Assembly (NCBI RefSeq): GCF_026343185.1
Contig: NZ_JAPEMA010000001.1
Span: 1,984,001 to 2,048,000, forward strand
Length of the DNA stretch: 64,000 nt
DNA from: Streptomyces sp. NBC_00091
Lineage (GTDB): Bacteria; Actinomycetota; Actinomycetes; Streptomycetales; Streptomycetaceae
Direction: 5' to 3'
Shown here: piece by piece, positions 50,138-58,801 of the stretch
Position numbering within the stretch: the first letter of the stretch is position 1
Layout of the letters: the number at the start of each line of letters is the position of its first letter
Position numbers and translations under genes: made by a program
Notes under the pieces: generated by a model
The model's input: the letters and a program-made list of their open reading frames with translations, nothing else
The model's database searches: none
Told to the model about the DNA's origin: nothing

Positions 50138-52081
50138 TCACCAGATCCGGTCGAAGGTGAGCCGGACCCGCTCCTGGTCGGTGAGGTCGTTGCCGTCGCG
50201 CAGGCGGGCCATGTCATTGCCGGACAGGGCGCGCCCGTAGATCCGTACGTCGTCCAGCGCGCCCGCGTAGAAGGCCTTGTAGTCGGGCTGCGTGCCGAGG
50301 TGGACGGTGAAGGCTCCGGTGGGCCGGAAGTCCATCTGGTCGGGGGTGAGTCCGGTGGTGGCGGCCGGGGCGCCGTCCACGGACAGTTCGAGCCGGGTGC
50401 CCTTGCGCTGGAGGACCACGTGGTGCCAGGCGTCGTCGTCGACGCGGGTGCGGGTGGCCACGGAGGCGGGGCCGGTGCCGGCGTTGACGGTGGCTTCGAG
50501 GCCGCCGGTCGCGGGGTCGGCCTCGATGCGGAACTGCTTGGCGGCCGGGCCCTGGCCGTAGCCCCACACGAGCGGCTGGCGCAGCCCGCTGTCCCGGTCC
50601 TGGCCGCGGGTCTTGTACTTGACCCAGGTGGCGACCGCGAAGTCCCCCTCGCCGATGCGCAGTTCGTCGGGGCAGTCGATCAGGCGCAGGAAGTCGTCCT
50701 TGCCGTCGAAGCGCATGGCCTTCCCGCCGTCGGGACGGTTGCCGAGCTTCGGGGCTCCGTGGACGACGGCGTGGTTGTGGTACGGGGTGGCGTCGGTGGT
50801 GCGGCGCGGGGTGAGGTCCTCGGTGGCCGCCTGGAGCTCGTGGGGGCCGAAGGCGGTGAACTTGATGTAGCCGTGCGGGGTGCCGTTGGCGGTCTCGTAG
50901 AGCATGCCGACCCGGCCGCCCGGCAGGACCGTCATGTCCGAGTAGCCGGCGCGCTCGCGCAGGACGACGGCGCCGCCCTTCGACCAGGTGCGGCCCTCGT
51001 CCTTCGAGGTGCGCACGGCCAGGGTCCAGCGGTCGGAGAACTCCGCGCCGGGGCGGCTGGGCGCCGACAGCAGCAGGGGTCCGCCGGGCAGCTGGAGCAC
51101 CGACCCGGAGGCGGGCGGGGCCGGCAGGGCGGGGACCGGCAGGAAGCCGGGCTCCGGGACGGCGGGCGCGGCGGCGTCCTCGACGATCGCCGCCACGCGG
51201 TGGTCGGCGGTGCCGCAGGTGGCGGTGGAGCGGGCGTTGACGTAGATCCGGCCGTCGGGGAGCTGGGTCAGGGCGGGCTCGTTGGGGGCGGGGGTGCCCT
51301 CGGGGGCGCCCCAGCGGGCGCCGGGCCGCCAGGTGAGGCCGCCGTCGTCGCTGTAGAGGAGCTGGGCGCCGGACTCGTTGGACTCGGTGCGGTAGTCGGC
51401 GCTGACGACGAGCCGGCCGGGGCGGTCGGGGCGGGTCGGGGTCAGCTGGATGCCGTGGCCGGGGCCGACGGACACCCAGGCCCAGTCGGCGCCCTTGAGC
51501 TGGGGCTGCGGGGCGGGGTCGGTGCTCCAGCCGGCGCCGTCGTCGGTGCTGTGGGCCAGGCGCAGTTCGCGGGGGCCGCGGACGCGGTTGCCGTCGGCGT
51601 CGGGGGTCCAGGTGCTGTAGGCGTGGAGCAGGGTGATGCGTCCGGAGGCGGAGTCCACGACGGGGACGGGGTTGCCGTAGGCGCCGGGGTCGCCGGCGCC
51701 CCGGACGACCTGCATGGGGCCCCAGGTGCGGCCCTCGTCGGTGGACCGCTTCAGGACGAGGTCGATGTCGCCGATGTCGTTGCAGCTCGCGGTGCGGGCC
51801 TCGGCGATGGCCAGCAGGGTGCCGTCCTTGGTGGTGATGAGGGTGGGGATGCGGTAGCAGTCGTAGCCCTCGGTGAAGGCGCTGAACGGCGCGGACACGG
51901 CGGCGGTCAGCCCGCCCGGCCGCTTCGCCGCGCCGCCGCCGGCGGCGCCCGGCTTGCCCCCTCCGGCGGGCGCGCCGGGCAGCAGGACGACGGCGACGAG
52001 GACCAGCGCGACGAGGGCGGCGGCCCCGATCCAGACCCGGACGCCCCAGCGGATTCGAACACCTGCTTGTTGCGAGCTCAC
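50138..52081 (-). CDS. Secreted or membrane-anchored sialidase with LamG domain
   Basis: The 647-aa protein has an N-terminal membrane helix or uncleaved signal (VWIGAAALVALVLVAVVLL), a Gly/Ala linker and a sialidase propeller with YRIP and several Asp-boxes (STDEGRTWG, SDDGGLTW, SKDEGRTW), then a C-terminal concanavalin/LamG domain (from about residue 470, MRFDGKDDFLRL... to HVVLQRKGTRLELSVDG). It would cleave terminal sialic acids or related sugars outside the cell. GTG 52081 lies 6 nt after TAGCCT on the minus strand, a leaderless arrangement. No sialic acid catabolic genes are nearby. Confidence 0.88.
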   Translation of the reverse strand: MSSQQAGVRIRWGVRVWIGAAALVALVLVAVVLLPGAPAGGGKPGAAGGGAAKRPGGLTAAVSAPFSAFTEGYDCYRIPTLITTKDGTLLAIAEARTASCNDIGDIDLVLKRSTDEGRTWGPMQVVRGAGDPGAYGNPVPVVDSASGRITLLHAYSTWTPDADGNRVRGPRELRLAHSTDDGAGWSTDPAPQPQLKGADWAWVSVGPGHGIQLTPTRPDRPGRLVVSADYRTESNESGAQLLYSDDGGLTWRPGARWGAPEGTPAPNEPALTQLPDGRIYVNARSTATCGTADHRVAAIVEDAAAPAVPEPGFLPVPALPAPPASGSVLQLPGGPLLLSAPSRPGAEFSDRWTLAVRTSKDEGRTWSKGGAVVLRERAGYSDMTVLPGGRVGMLYETANGTPHGYIKFTAFGPHELQAATEDLTPRRTTDATPYHNHAVVHGAPKLGNRPDGGKAMRFDGKDDFLRLIDCPDELRIGEGDFAVATWVKYKTRGQDRDSGLRQPLVWGYGQGPAAKQFRIEADPATGGLEATVNAGTGPASVATRTRVDDDAWHHVVLQRKGTRLELSVDGAPAATTGLTPDQMDFRPTGAFTVHLGTQPDYKAFYAGALDDVRIYGRALSGNDMARLRDGNDLTDQERVRLTFDRIW

Positions 52082-52181
52082 CCGTGCAGGCTAACTCGGC
52101 CTCTGCGCGGGGGTGGTCAGGGGCGGGTCCGGGGCGAGTCGGGGCGGTCGGGCGGGGCGGGTCCGGGGCGGGTCGGGGTGG

Positions 52182-53852
52182 TCAGCGCTTCCTGAGCTCC
52201 GTCTTCAGGACCTTGCCGCCGGCGTTGCGCGGGAGGGCGGGGAGGAACTCCACCTCCCTGGGCACCTTGTAGTTGGCCATCTCCCGGCGGGACCAGGCGA
52301 TCAGGTCGTCGGCGGTGAGGGTGGAGCCGGGGCGGCGGACCGCGTACGCCTTGCCGACCTCGCCGAGCCGGGGGTCGGGGACGCCGACCACCGCGATGTC
52401 GGCGATGTCCGGGTGCAGGCCGAGAAGTTGCTCGATCTCGGCGGGGTAGGCGTTGAAGCCGCCGACGATGAACATGTCCTTGATCCGGTCGGTGATGCGC
52501 AGGTTGCCGGCGGCGTCGAGGACGCCGACGTCGCCGGTGCGCAGCCAGCCCTCGGGGGTGATGGCGTCGGCCGTGCCCTCGGGGTCCTCGAAGTAGCCGC
52601 GCATGACGTGGTGGCCGCGGACCCGGACCTCGCCGGCCGCACCGGCCGGGAGGGCGGCCCCGTCCGGGCCGGTGACGCGTACCTCCGTGTCGGGGATGGC
52701 CCGCCCGGAGGTGGCGGCGACGACCTCGGCCGGGTCGTCGCGGCGGCACATGGTGACGAAGCCGCCGGCCTCGGAGAGCCCGTACGCGGTCAGGACGGTG
52801 GCGATGCGCAGTTCGGCGCGGAGCCGTTCGACCAGCTGGAGGGGGACCACGGCGGCGCCGGTGACGACCAGGCGCAGGGCGGACAGGTCGTGCTGGGCGC
52901 GCTGGGGGTGGTCGAGGAGGGACTGGTGGAGGGTCGGCGGCCCGGGGAGTACGGAGATCCGCTCGGCGGCGATGTTGGCCATGACGGTGTCGACGTTGAA
53001 GACGGGCTGGGGGACCATCGTGGCGCCGCGCATCAGGCAGGCGATGATCCCGGCCTTGTAGCCGAAGGTGTGGAAGAAGGGGTTCACGATCAGGTAGCGG
53101 TCGCCCTCGCGCAGTCCGGCGAGCTCGCTCCACACGGCGTAGCAGCGCAGGGTCTGGGCGTGGGTGATGACGGCGCCCTTGGGGCTGCCGGTGGTGCCAG
53201 AGGTGAAGATGATGTCGGAGGGGGTGTCGGGGCGTATCGCGTCGGCGCGTGCGCGGACGGCCGCGGCGGGGACCGCGTCCCCGTCGGCGAGGAACTCCTT
53301 CCAGGTGCGGAAGGCGTCGGGGGCGTCGTCGGCGAGGACGACGACCTGCTCCAGGTGGGGCAGTGCGGGCAGCGGCCCGGTTCCGGGGCCCTCGGCGGCG
53401 GCGCGGCGCAGGGAGGCGACGTAGGAGGTGCCGAGGAAGGTGCCGGTGACGAACAGCAGGCGGGCCCGGCTGCGCCGGAGGACGTACGCGGCTTCCGTGC
53501 CCTTGAAGCGGGTGTTGAGGGGGACGAGCACCGCTCCGGCGGAGACGGCGCCGAGGGCGGAGACGATCCACTCGAGGGTGTTGGGCGCCCAGACGGCGAC
53601 CCGGTCGCCGGGTTCGGTTCCGGCGGCGAGGCAGGCCGCGGCGGCCCGTTCGACGCGGGCGCCGAGCTCGGCGTAGGTGATCCGGACCCGGCCGTCGACG
53701 ACGGCCTCGCGGTCGCCGTACCGCTCGGCGGCGTCGCGTACGAGCCCGCCGACGGTGGCCCAGCGCAGGTCGCCCCGGGGGTCGGCGGAGCCGGCTCCGG
53801 GGGCCGCTCCCGCGTCGTGTGCGAAACCTTCGGCGCCCGCGCCCTCTTCCAT
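52182..53852 (-). CDS. Acyl-CoA ligase, FadD3-like
   Basis: The 556-aa adenylate-forming enzyme has IIFTSGTTGSPKGA (P-loop), YGLSEAGGF, GWLRTGDVG, RIKDMFIVGGFNAYPAEIE and the terminal NAGGKVLKTELRKR with the catalytic Lys. Overall it resembles FadD3-type ligases that activate steroid-ring-derived or other bulky acids, but the substrate is uncertain. The start is ATG 53852 (GGGAGGGGCGGGCG upstream). It is divergent from the thiolase gene, with operator site 6 between them. Confidence 0.9.
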   Translation of the reverse strand: MEEGAGAEGFAHDAGAAPGAGSADPRGDLRWATVGGLVRDAAERYGDREAVVDGRVRITYAELGARVERAAAACLAAGTEPGDRVAVWAPNTLEWIVSALGAVSAGAVLVPLNTRFKGTEAAYVLRRSRARLLFVTGTFLGTSYVASLRRAAAEGPGTGPLPALPHLEQVVVLADDAPDAFRTWKEFLADGDAVPAAAVRARADAIRPDTPSDIIFTSGTTGSPKGAVITHAQTLRCYAVWSELAGLREGDRYLIVNPFFHTFGYKAGIIACLMRGATMVPQPVFNVDTVMANIAAERISVLPGPPTLHQSLLDHPQRAQHDLSALRLVVTGAAVVPLQLVERLRAELRIATVLTAYGLSEAGGFVTMCRRDDPAEVVAATSGRAIPDTEVRVTGPDGAALPAGAAGEVRVRGHHVMRGYFEDPEGTADAITPEGWLRTGDVGVLDAAGNLRITDRIKDMFIVGGFNAYPAEIEQLLGLHPDIADIAVVGVPDPRLGEVGKAYAVRRPGSTLTADDLIAWSRREMANYKVPREVEFLPALPRNAGGKVLKTELRKR

Positions 53853-53879
53853 CGCCCGCCCCTCCCAGGATCCCAGTAG

Positions 53880-53908
53880 CTGACTATCCGTCAGATTAGC
53901 TGTAGCCT
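53880..53908 (+). promoter_or_regulatory. Divergent promoter with palindromic operator, site 6
   Basis: CTGACTATCCGTCAG (53880-53894) has its left half serving as -35 (CTGACT), followed by a 17-nt spacer and -10 TAGCCT (53903-53908) for the thiolase operon. The site is 27 nt upstream of the ligase ATG on the other strand, so it could control both directions. Confidence 0.65.
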
Positions 53909-53944
53909 TCGCGGCTGTCAGTACTGGTGCAACCGGAGGTGGCG

Positions 53945-55096
53945 ATGGCGGCAACGCTCAAGGACGCTACGGCAATCGTCGGCATCGGCCAGACCGCCTT
54001 TGCCAAAAACCTGCCGTCGTCCGAGAAGGAACTGGCCTGCCGGGCCGTCCTCGCGGCGCTCGCCGACGCCGGCATCGCGCCCGCCGAGGTCGACGCCTTC
54101 GCCTCCTACACGATGGAGGAGACCGACGAGGTCGAGGTCGCCAAGGCCATCGGCGCCGGCGACGTCACCTTCTTCTCCAAGATCGGTTACGGCGGCGGCG
54201 GTTCCTGCGCCACCGTCGGCCACCTCGCCGCCGCGATCGCCACCGGCCAGGCCACCGTCGGCGTCGCCTGGCGCTCCAGAAAACGCGGCTCCGGGCCGCG
54301 CCCCTGGAAGAACACCGCCGTCCAGCTCCCCACCCCCGGCCAGTGGACCCGCCCCTTCGGGCTGCTGCGCCCCGCCGACGAGATAGGCATGCTGGCGCGC
54401 CGCTACATGCACGAGTACGGGGCCACCCGCGACCACCTCTTCAACGTCGCGATGGCCTGCCGCAACCGGGCCAACGAGAACCCCGCCGCGATGATGTACG
54501 AACGCCCGCTGACCCGCGAGATGTACATGACCTCCCGCATGATCAGCGAGCCGCTCTGCCTGTTCGACAACTGCCTGGAGACCGACGGGGCGCTCGCCTG
54601 CGTGATCGTCTCCGCCGAACGCGCCCGCGACTGCCGCCAGAAGCCCGTCTACGTGCACTCCGCCGCCCAGGGGCTGCCCGCCCAGCACCACGGGATGGTC
54701 AACTACTGGAACGACGACCCGCTGACCGGCCCCGCCTGGACCGCCGCCCGCCACCTGTGGAAGCAGGCCGACTTCGGGCCCGCGGACGTGGACGTCGCCC
54801 AGATCTACGACGCCTTCACCCCCCTGATCCCGCTCTCCCTCGAGGGCTACGGCTTCTGCGGGCGCGGCGAGGGCGCCGCCTTCACCGAGGGCGGGGCCCT
54901 GGAGATCGGCGGCCGGCTCCCGGTCAACACCGGCGGCGGCGGGCTGAGCGAGGCCTACGTGCACGGCTTCAACCTGATCAACGAGGGCGTCAAGCAACTG
55001 CGCGGCACCTCCACCGCCCAGGTGCCGGACGCCGCGACCTGCCTGGTGACGGCGGGCGAGGGCGTACCCACGTCCGCGATCCTGCTGCGCGTGTGA
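53945..55096 (+). CDS. Thiolase-like (SCP-x/lipid-transfer type) protein
   Basis: The 383-aa protein has AIVGIGQTAF at the start, a Cys in GGGGSCATVGHLAAAIATGQA, DVDVAQIYDAFTPLIPLSLEGYGFC and NTGGGGLSEAYVHGFN, the pattern of SCP-x-like thiolases/aldolases that usually work with a DUF35 partner. Such pairs perform retro-aldol or thiolytic cleavage of CoA side chains in steroid-type degradation. GGAGGTGGCG precedes ATG 53945. It is followed directly by DUF35 and enoyl-CoA hydratase genes. Confidence 0.9.
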   Translation: MAATLKDATAIVGIGQTAFAKNLPSSEKELACRAVLAALADAGIAPAEVDAFASYTMEETDEVEVAKAIGAGDVTFFSKIGYGGGGSCATVGHLAAAIATGQATVGVAWRSRKRGSGPRPWKNTAVQLPTPGQWTRPFGLLRPADEIGMLARRYMHEYGATRDHLFNVAMACRNRANENPAAMMYERPLTREMYMTSRMISEPLCLFDNCLETDGALACVIVSAERARDCRQKPVYVHSAAQGLPAQHHGMVNYWNDDPLTGPAWTAARHLWKQADFGPADVDVAQIYDAFTPLIPLSLEGYGFCGRGEGAAFTEGGALEIGGRLPVNTGGGGLSEAYVHGFNLINEGVKQLRGTSTAQVPDAATCLVTAGEGVPTSAILLRV

Positions 55097-55107
55097 GGAG
55101 CCGACCC

Positions 55108-55668
55108 ATGACGACCGTACCGACCGCGCCGACTACGCCGACCGCGACGACCCCGGCGACCCCGGCGGCCGCGCCGACCGCGCCGGCCGCGCCGACCGCG
55201 CCGGCCGCGCCGACCGCGCCGGCGGACGCCGCCGCCGACGGACTGCTGCTGCCCGTCCCCGACGAGGACGGCGCCCCCTTCTGGGCGTACGCCGCCCAAG
55301 GCGAACTCCGCGTCCAGGCCTGCACCGCCTGCGGCCGCCTGCGCTTCCCCCCGCGACCCTGCTGCCCGCACTGCCAGTCCTTCGACAGCGAGTGGCGCCC
55401 GGTGAGCGGCCGGGGCCGGATCTGGTCCTACGTCCGGCCGCACCCGCCACTGCTGCCCGCGTACGCCGCGCAGGCCCCGTACAACGTCATCCTCGTGGAG
55501 CTCGCCGACGCGCCGGGGATCCGGCTGGCCGGGAACCTGGTCGCCTCGGCCGACGCCCCGCTGAACTCGGTGGACCCGGCCCGGCTGCGCATCGGCGCCC
55601 GGGTGCAGGTGGTCTTCACCGAGAGCGGCGGCATGAGCGTGCCGCGCTGGGTCCTGGAGAAGCCGTGA
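55108..55668 (+). CDS. DUF35/OB-fold zinc-ribbon partner of the thiolase
   Basis: The 186-aa protein has an N-terminal low-complexity tail of TAPAAP repeats (to about residue 45; an 18-nt DNA unit repeated about three times near 55170-55230). A rubredoxin-like zinc ribbon (CTACGRLRFPPRPCCPHC) and an OB-fold (GRGRIWSYVRPHPPLLPAYAAQAPYNVILVEL) follow. DUF35 proteins form complexes with SCP-x-type thiolases. It starts 11 nt after the thiolase stop and overlaps the hydratase start. Confidence 0.9.
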   Translation: MTTVPTAPTTPTATTPATPAAAPTAPAAPTAPAAPTAPADAAADGLLLPVPDEDGAPFWAYAAQGELRVQACTACGRLRFPPRPCCPHCQSFDSEWRPVSGRGRIWSYVRPHPPLLPAYAAQAPYNVILVELADAPGIRLAGNLVASADAPLNSVDPARLRIGARVQVVFTESGGMSVPRWVLEKP

Positions 55669-56441
55669 CGCTGCGGGTGGAGCGGGACAAGACGACCGGG
55701 GTCGCGGTCGTCACCCTGGACCGGGAGCACCGGCACAACGCGATCGACCTGGAGACCGCGGCCGCGCTGGCCGCGGTGTGGCGGGAGCTGCGCTTCGACG
55801 AGGACGTGCGGGCGGCGGTGGTGACCGGCGCGGGCACGGCCGCCTTCTGCACCGGGATCGACCGGTCGGCGCAGGTGCCGCAGCCGGCCTCCCCGTACTC
55901 CGTAGACGACCCGCTGATCGCCATCGGGCCGAAGGCGAACGACCTGTGGAAGCCGGTGATCGCCGCCGTCAACGGCATGGCCTGCGGCGGGGCCTTCTAC
56001 CTGCTGGGCGAGGCGGAGTTCATCGTCTCCTCCACGAGCGCCACGTACTTCGACCCGCACACCGCCTACGGGATGGTCAGCGCCTACGAGGCCGTGTACA
56101 TGGCGCAGCGGATGCCCTTCGGCGAGGCCGCCCGGATGTCCCTGATGGGCACGGCGGAACGGCTCTCCGCGCGCCGGGCGTACGAGATCGGGCTGGTCTC
56201 CGAGCTGGCCGAGCCCGGGGAACTCCTCGGGGCGGCGCTGCGCTCGGCCGAGACCCTGGCGGGGTTCCCGACGGAGGGCGTACAGGGCACCGTACGGGCC
56301 CTGTGGTCGGCGAAGCGGGCCGCGCTGCGCCAGGCCCTGGACCAGGCGCCGGCGCTGATCGCGCTGGGGAACCTGACGCCGGAGCGGCAGGCGGAGCTCT
56401 TCGCGTCCCGGCGGCCGGGGTCGCAGTTCCGTCTGCGGTGA
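55665..56441 (+). CDS. Enoyl-CoA hydratase/isomerase family protein
   Basis: The 258-aa crotonase-fold protein has VAVVTLDREHRHNAIDLE, GAGTAAFCTGIDRS and the oxyanion segment VIAAVNGMACGGAFYLLGEAEFIVSS. It starts at a GTG overlapping the DUF35 stop (GTGA). With ligase, thiolase and DUF35 it completes activation, hydration and cleavage steps of an acyl-CoA catabolic route. No acyl-CoA dehydrogenase is in the window. Confidence 0.9.
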   Translation: MTLRVERDKTTGVAVVTLDREHRHNAIDLETAAALAAVWRELRFDEDVRAAVVTGAGTAAFCTGIDRSAQVPQPASPYSVDDPLIAIGPKANDLWKPVIAAVNGMACGGAFYLLGEAEFIVSSTSATYFDPHTAYGMVSAYEAVYMAQRMPFGEAARMSLMGTAERLSARRAYEIGLVSELAEPGELLGAALRSAETLAGFPTEGVQGTVRALWSAKRAALRQALDQAPALIALGNLTPERQAELFASRRPGSQFRLR

Positions 56442-56456
56442 CCGGTCCACGGTGCG

Positions 56457-57128
56457 TCAGATGCTGCGGGCGGTGATGTCGCCGTAAGCGGTGGTGGCGT
56501 GGATGTTCAGGGCGGCGGCGGGGCCATCGGTGTTGCCGAGGGTGTTGTGGATGCGGCCGTAGCCGGTGCCGGCGTCGAGGGTGGCGGAGGTCCCGCGGGC
56601 GGCGCCGACCGAGATCCCGCCGTGCTCGGTGCGCAGCGTGATCGTGCCGGCGATGGCCTCGGTGATGCGGAGGTCGCCCTTCTGGGTGCTGATCTCCGCG
56701 GGACCGCCCAGGCGGCCGACCTCGACGTCGCCGGCCTGGAGGGTGAGGCGGGCGCTCACGGCCTCGTCGAGCTTGACCGTGCCGTGCGCGGCCTCGAAGG
56801 CGACGTCGCCGAGGCGGCCGACGCCCCGGAACTCCGCGCTGGCGGCCTTCGCCTCGACGCGGGAGCCGGCGGGCAGCTGGACGGTGACCTCGACGGCACC
56901 GGAGTTGCCGAGGAGCTGGTTCTTCGCCGGTCCGCCCTTGATCCGCAGGACGCCGTCGCGGTAGTCGACGGTGGTCTGCTGCGCGGCCTTCACGTCGCGG
57001 CCCTTCGAGGCGTCCGCCGGCAGGACCTCGACCGTGGTGTCGGCCCGGTCGGCGGCGATGAACCGGACGCGGCCGGCGGGGATGTCGAGGACGGCGGAGA
57101 CCGGGGCGGTGGTGTCGAACTTCTGCAT
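56457..57128 (-). CDS. DUF4097 family protein, copy 2
   Basis: The 223-aa protein is a close paralogue of 16961-17629, starting MQKFDTTAPVSAVLDIPAGRVRFIAADRADTTVEVLPAD against MQKFETPAAIATVLDIPAGNIRFIAADRTDTTVEVLPAN. It consists of repeated short beta units and has no signal peptide. Unlike copy 1 it has no serine hydrolase downstream; it converges on the hydratase gene with 15 nt between stops. It is divergent from the MarR-like regulator across the operator array. Confidence 0.88.
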   Translation of the reverse strand: MQKFDTTAPVSAVLDIPAGRVRFIAADRADTTVEVLPADASKGRDVKAAQQTTVDYRDGVLRIKGGPAKNQLLGNSGAVEVTVQLPAGSRVEAKAASAEFRGVGRLGDVAFEAAHGTVKLDEAVSARLTLQAGDVEVGRLGGPAEISTQKGDLRITEAIAGTITLRTEHGGISVGAARGTSATLDAGTGYGRIHNTLGNTDGPAAALNIHATTAYGDITARSI

Positions 57129-57201
57129 GATGCTTTCCTTCGCTTCGTTTCGCTGCGCTTGTTTCTGACGATGGAAAAGCTACGTTGTGTTCAATGACAG
57201 A

Positions 57202-57303
57202 GCAACAAGTTCGTTGCATCAGAACTGCATATGCGCAGCTCAGGGCCATCACATCGTTGCAAGAGTTCTGATTTCAACGCAACATCAGTCGCCCGCTCGT
57301 TGC
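57202..57303. promoter_or_regulatory. GCAAC/GTTGC operator array, copy 2
   Basis: Pairs lie at 57202-57206/57213-57217 (6-nt spacer) and 57256-57260/57279-57283 (18-nt spacer), with a single GTTGC at 57299-57303, exactly the geometry of the 17.7-kb array. Leftward promoter TTGCTC-N17-TAGCTT overlaps the first pair; rightward TTGCAT-N18-TATGCT overlaps the last unit and drives the regulator gene. Confidence 0.7.
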
Positions 57304-57364
57304 ATTGGATGGAAAATGAACGCTATGCTGGCGGCACCGCAAGCAAGCGTCAAGGGAGATCACC

Positions 57365-58120
57365 GTGCCGGGAGGCAGGCTCACTCAGCAGGAACGCCAG
57401 CAGATCGCTCTGGGGCTGGCCGACGACCTCGCCTACGCGGAGATCGCCAGACGTCTCGACCGCCCCACCTCGACGGTCACCCGTGAGGTGATGCGCAACG
57501 GCGGCCCCACCGCCTACCGCGCCGACCTGGCCCACCGCGCCACCGAACAGCGCGCCCACCGCCGCAAGCGCGCCGCGCCCCGGGACCCCAGCGCGCCCCC
57601 GCAGGCCCACGGGCGCGACGGCGAGGCCGTGCGCGCGTACGAGGAGACGTTCGCGACCGTCTTCATGCAGTCGGGCCTGCCCAATATGACGGCCCGGGTG
57701 CTCGCCAGCCTCTACACCACCGACTCCGGCACCCTCACCGCCTCCGAACTCGTCCAGCGCCTCCAGGTCAGCCCGGCGTCCGTCTCCAAGGCGATCACGT
57801 TCCTCGAGAGCCAGGGCCTCGTCCGCCGGGAACGCGACGAACGCCGCCGCGAGCGCTACGTCGTCGACGACGACGTCCACTACCAGTCGATGATGGCCAG
57901 TGCCCGCGCCACCGCCCACCTCGCGGACATCGCCCGGCAGGGCGTCCCGGTACTCGGCCACGGCACCCCGGCCGCCGTCCGCCTGGAGAACATCGCCCGC
58001 TTCGTCACCTTCGTCTCCGAGAACATCGCCCGCGCCGCGGACCAGGCCCGCGAGATCCTCCACACGAAGCCCGAGACGGCCCCGGACGGCGCCTCCGGGC
58101 CGGACGCGGACCGGGGATAG
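57365..58120 (+). CDS. MarR-like regulator with an extra N-terminal helix-turn-helix
   Basis: The 251-aa protein starts at GTG after AAGGGAGATCACC. Residues 1-50 form an IS30-type HTH_38 (RLTQQERQQIALGLADDLAYAEIARRLDRPTSTVTREVMRNGG). After a basic linker, a winged-helix MarR/GbsR-like domain follows (TARVLASLYTTDSGTLTASELVQRLQVSPASVSKAITFLESQGLVRRERDERRRERYVV). Two DNA-binding modules fit a complex operator such as the array beside it. It likely controls itself, the adjacent DUF4097 gene and perhaps the 17.6-kb copy. Confidence 0.85.
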   Translation: MPGGRLTQQERQQIALGLADDLAYAEIARRLDRPTSTVTREVMRNGGPTAYRADLAHRATEQRAHRRKRAAPRDPSAPPQAHGRDGEAVRAYEETFATVFMQSGLPNMTARVLASLYTTDSGTLTASELVQRLQVSPASVSKAITFLESQGLVRRERDERRRERYVVDDDVHYQSMMASARATAHLADIARQGVPVLGHGTPAAVRLENIARFVTFVSENIARAADQAREILHTKPETAPDGASGPDADRG

Positions 58121-58354
58121 GCGGCCGGCCCGAAGCCCGCCGCGACCCCGGGCTCCCGCCGGACGTTTCGGCATTCACCACCCCGCACCCGGAACGCGTT
58201 GCTCCATTCTCTGCGCCACCAGCGAAGACTCCCCTCCGCCCGGGCTGCGCCACCGAAATCCGTGGTTGCATCCCGAGCACCGAACCCGGCGGCGAACCGC
58301 ACCCGTACCGCGTCCCTTCGGTGGCAACGAACCACCACGAGGAGCACGGCACCT

Positions 58355-58801
58355 GTGCGCACCACCATCGCCACCGAGGTCACGATCGACGCGACACCCG
58401 AAGAGGTCTGGGAGGTCCTGGCGGACCTGCCCCGCTACTGCACCTGGAACCCCTTCATCCGGCAGGCCGCCGGCGAGGTGGTGCCCGGCGGGCGGCTGAC
58501 CCTGACGATGTACCCGGAGTCGGGGAGGCCGACGACCTCCCGGCCGACGGTCGTGGTGTCCGTGCCCGGCGCCGAGCTCCGCTGGGCCGGGCACTTCCTC
58601 GTCCGCGGGCTCCTCGACGGCGAGCACTTCCTGCGCCTCTCCGAGGGCCCGGGCCGCACCACCCGGCTGGAGCACGGGAAGCGCTTCCGCGGCCTGCTGG
58701 TCCCCTTCCTCGGCGAACGGCTCGCGGGGACCGCCCGCAACATCACCGCGATGAACGCGGCCCTGCGCACCCGCGTCGAATCGGCCCGCACCCCGCGCTG
58801 A
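58355..58801 (+). CDS. SRPBCC (START/Bet v1-like) family protein
   Basis: The 148-aa product reads TEVTIDATPEEVWEVLADLPRYCTWNPFIRQAAGEVVPGGRLTLTM and ...FLRLSEGPGRTTRLEHGKRFRGLLVPFLG, a typical SRPBCC ligand-binding fold. GTG 58355 is preceded by GAGGAG about 10 nt upstream. Ligand unknown. Confidence 0.82.
   Translation: MRTTIATEVTIDATPEEVWEVLADLPRYCTWNPFIRQAAGEVVPGGRLTLTMYPESGRPTTSRPTVVVSVPGAELRWAGHFLVRGLLDGEHFLRLSEGPGRTTRLEHGKRFRGLLVPFLGERLAGTARNITAMNAALRTRVESARTPR

Noticed and set aside
57365..57520. IS30-type transposase HTH suggesting an insertion sequence
   Set aside because: There is no DDE domain, terminal repeat or target duplication; the motif is fused to a MarR domain.
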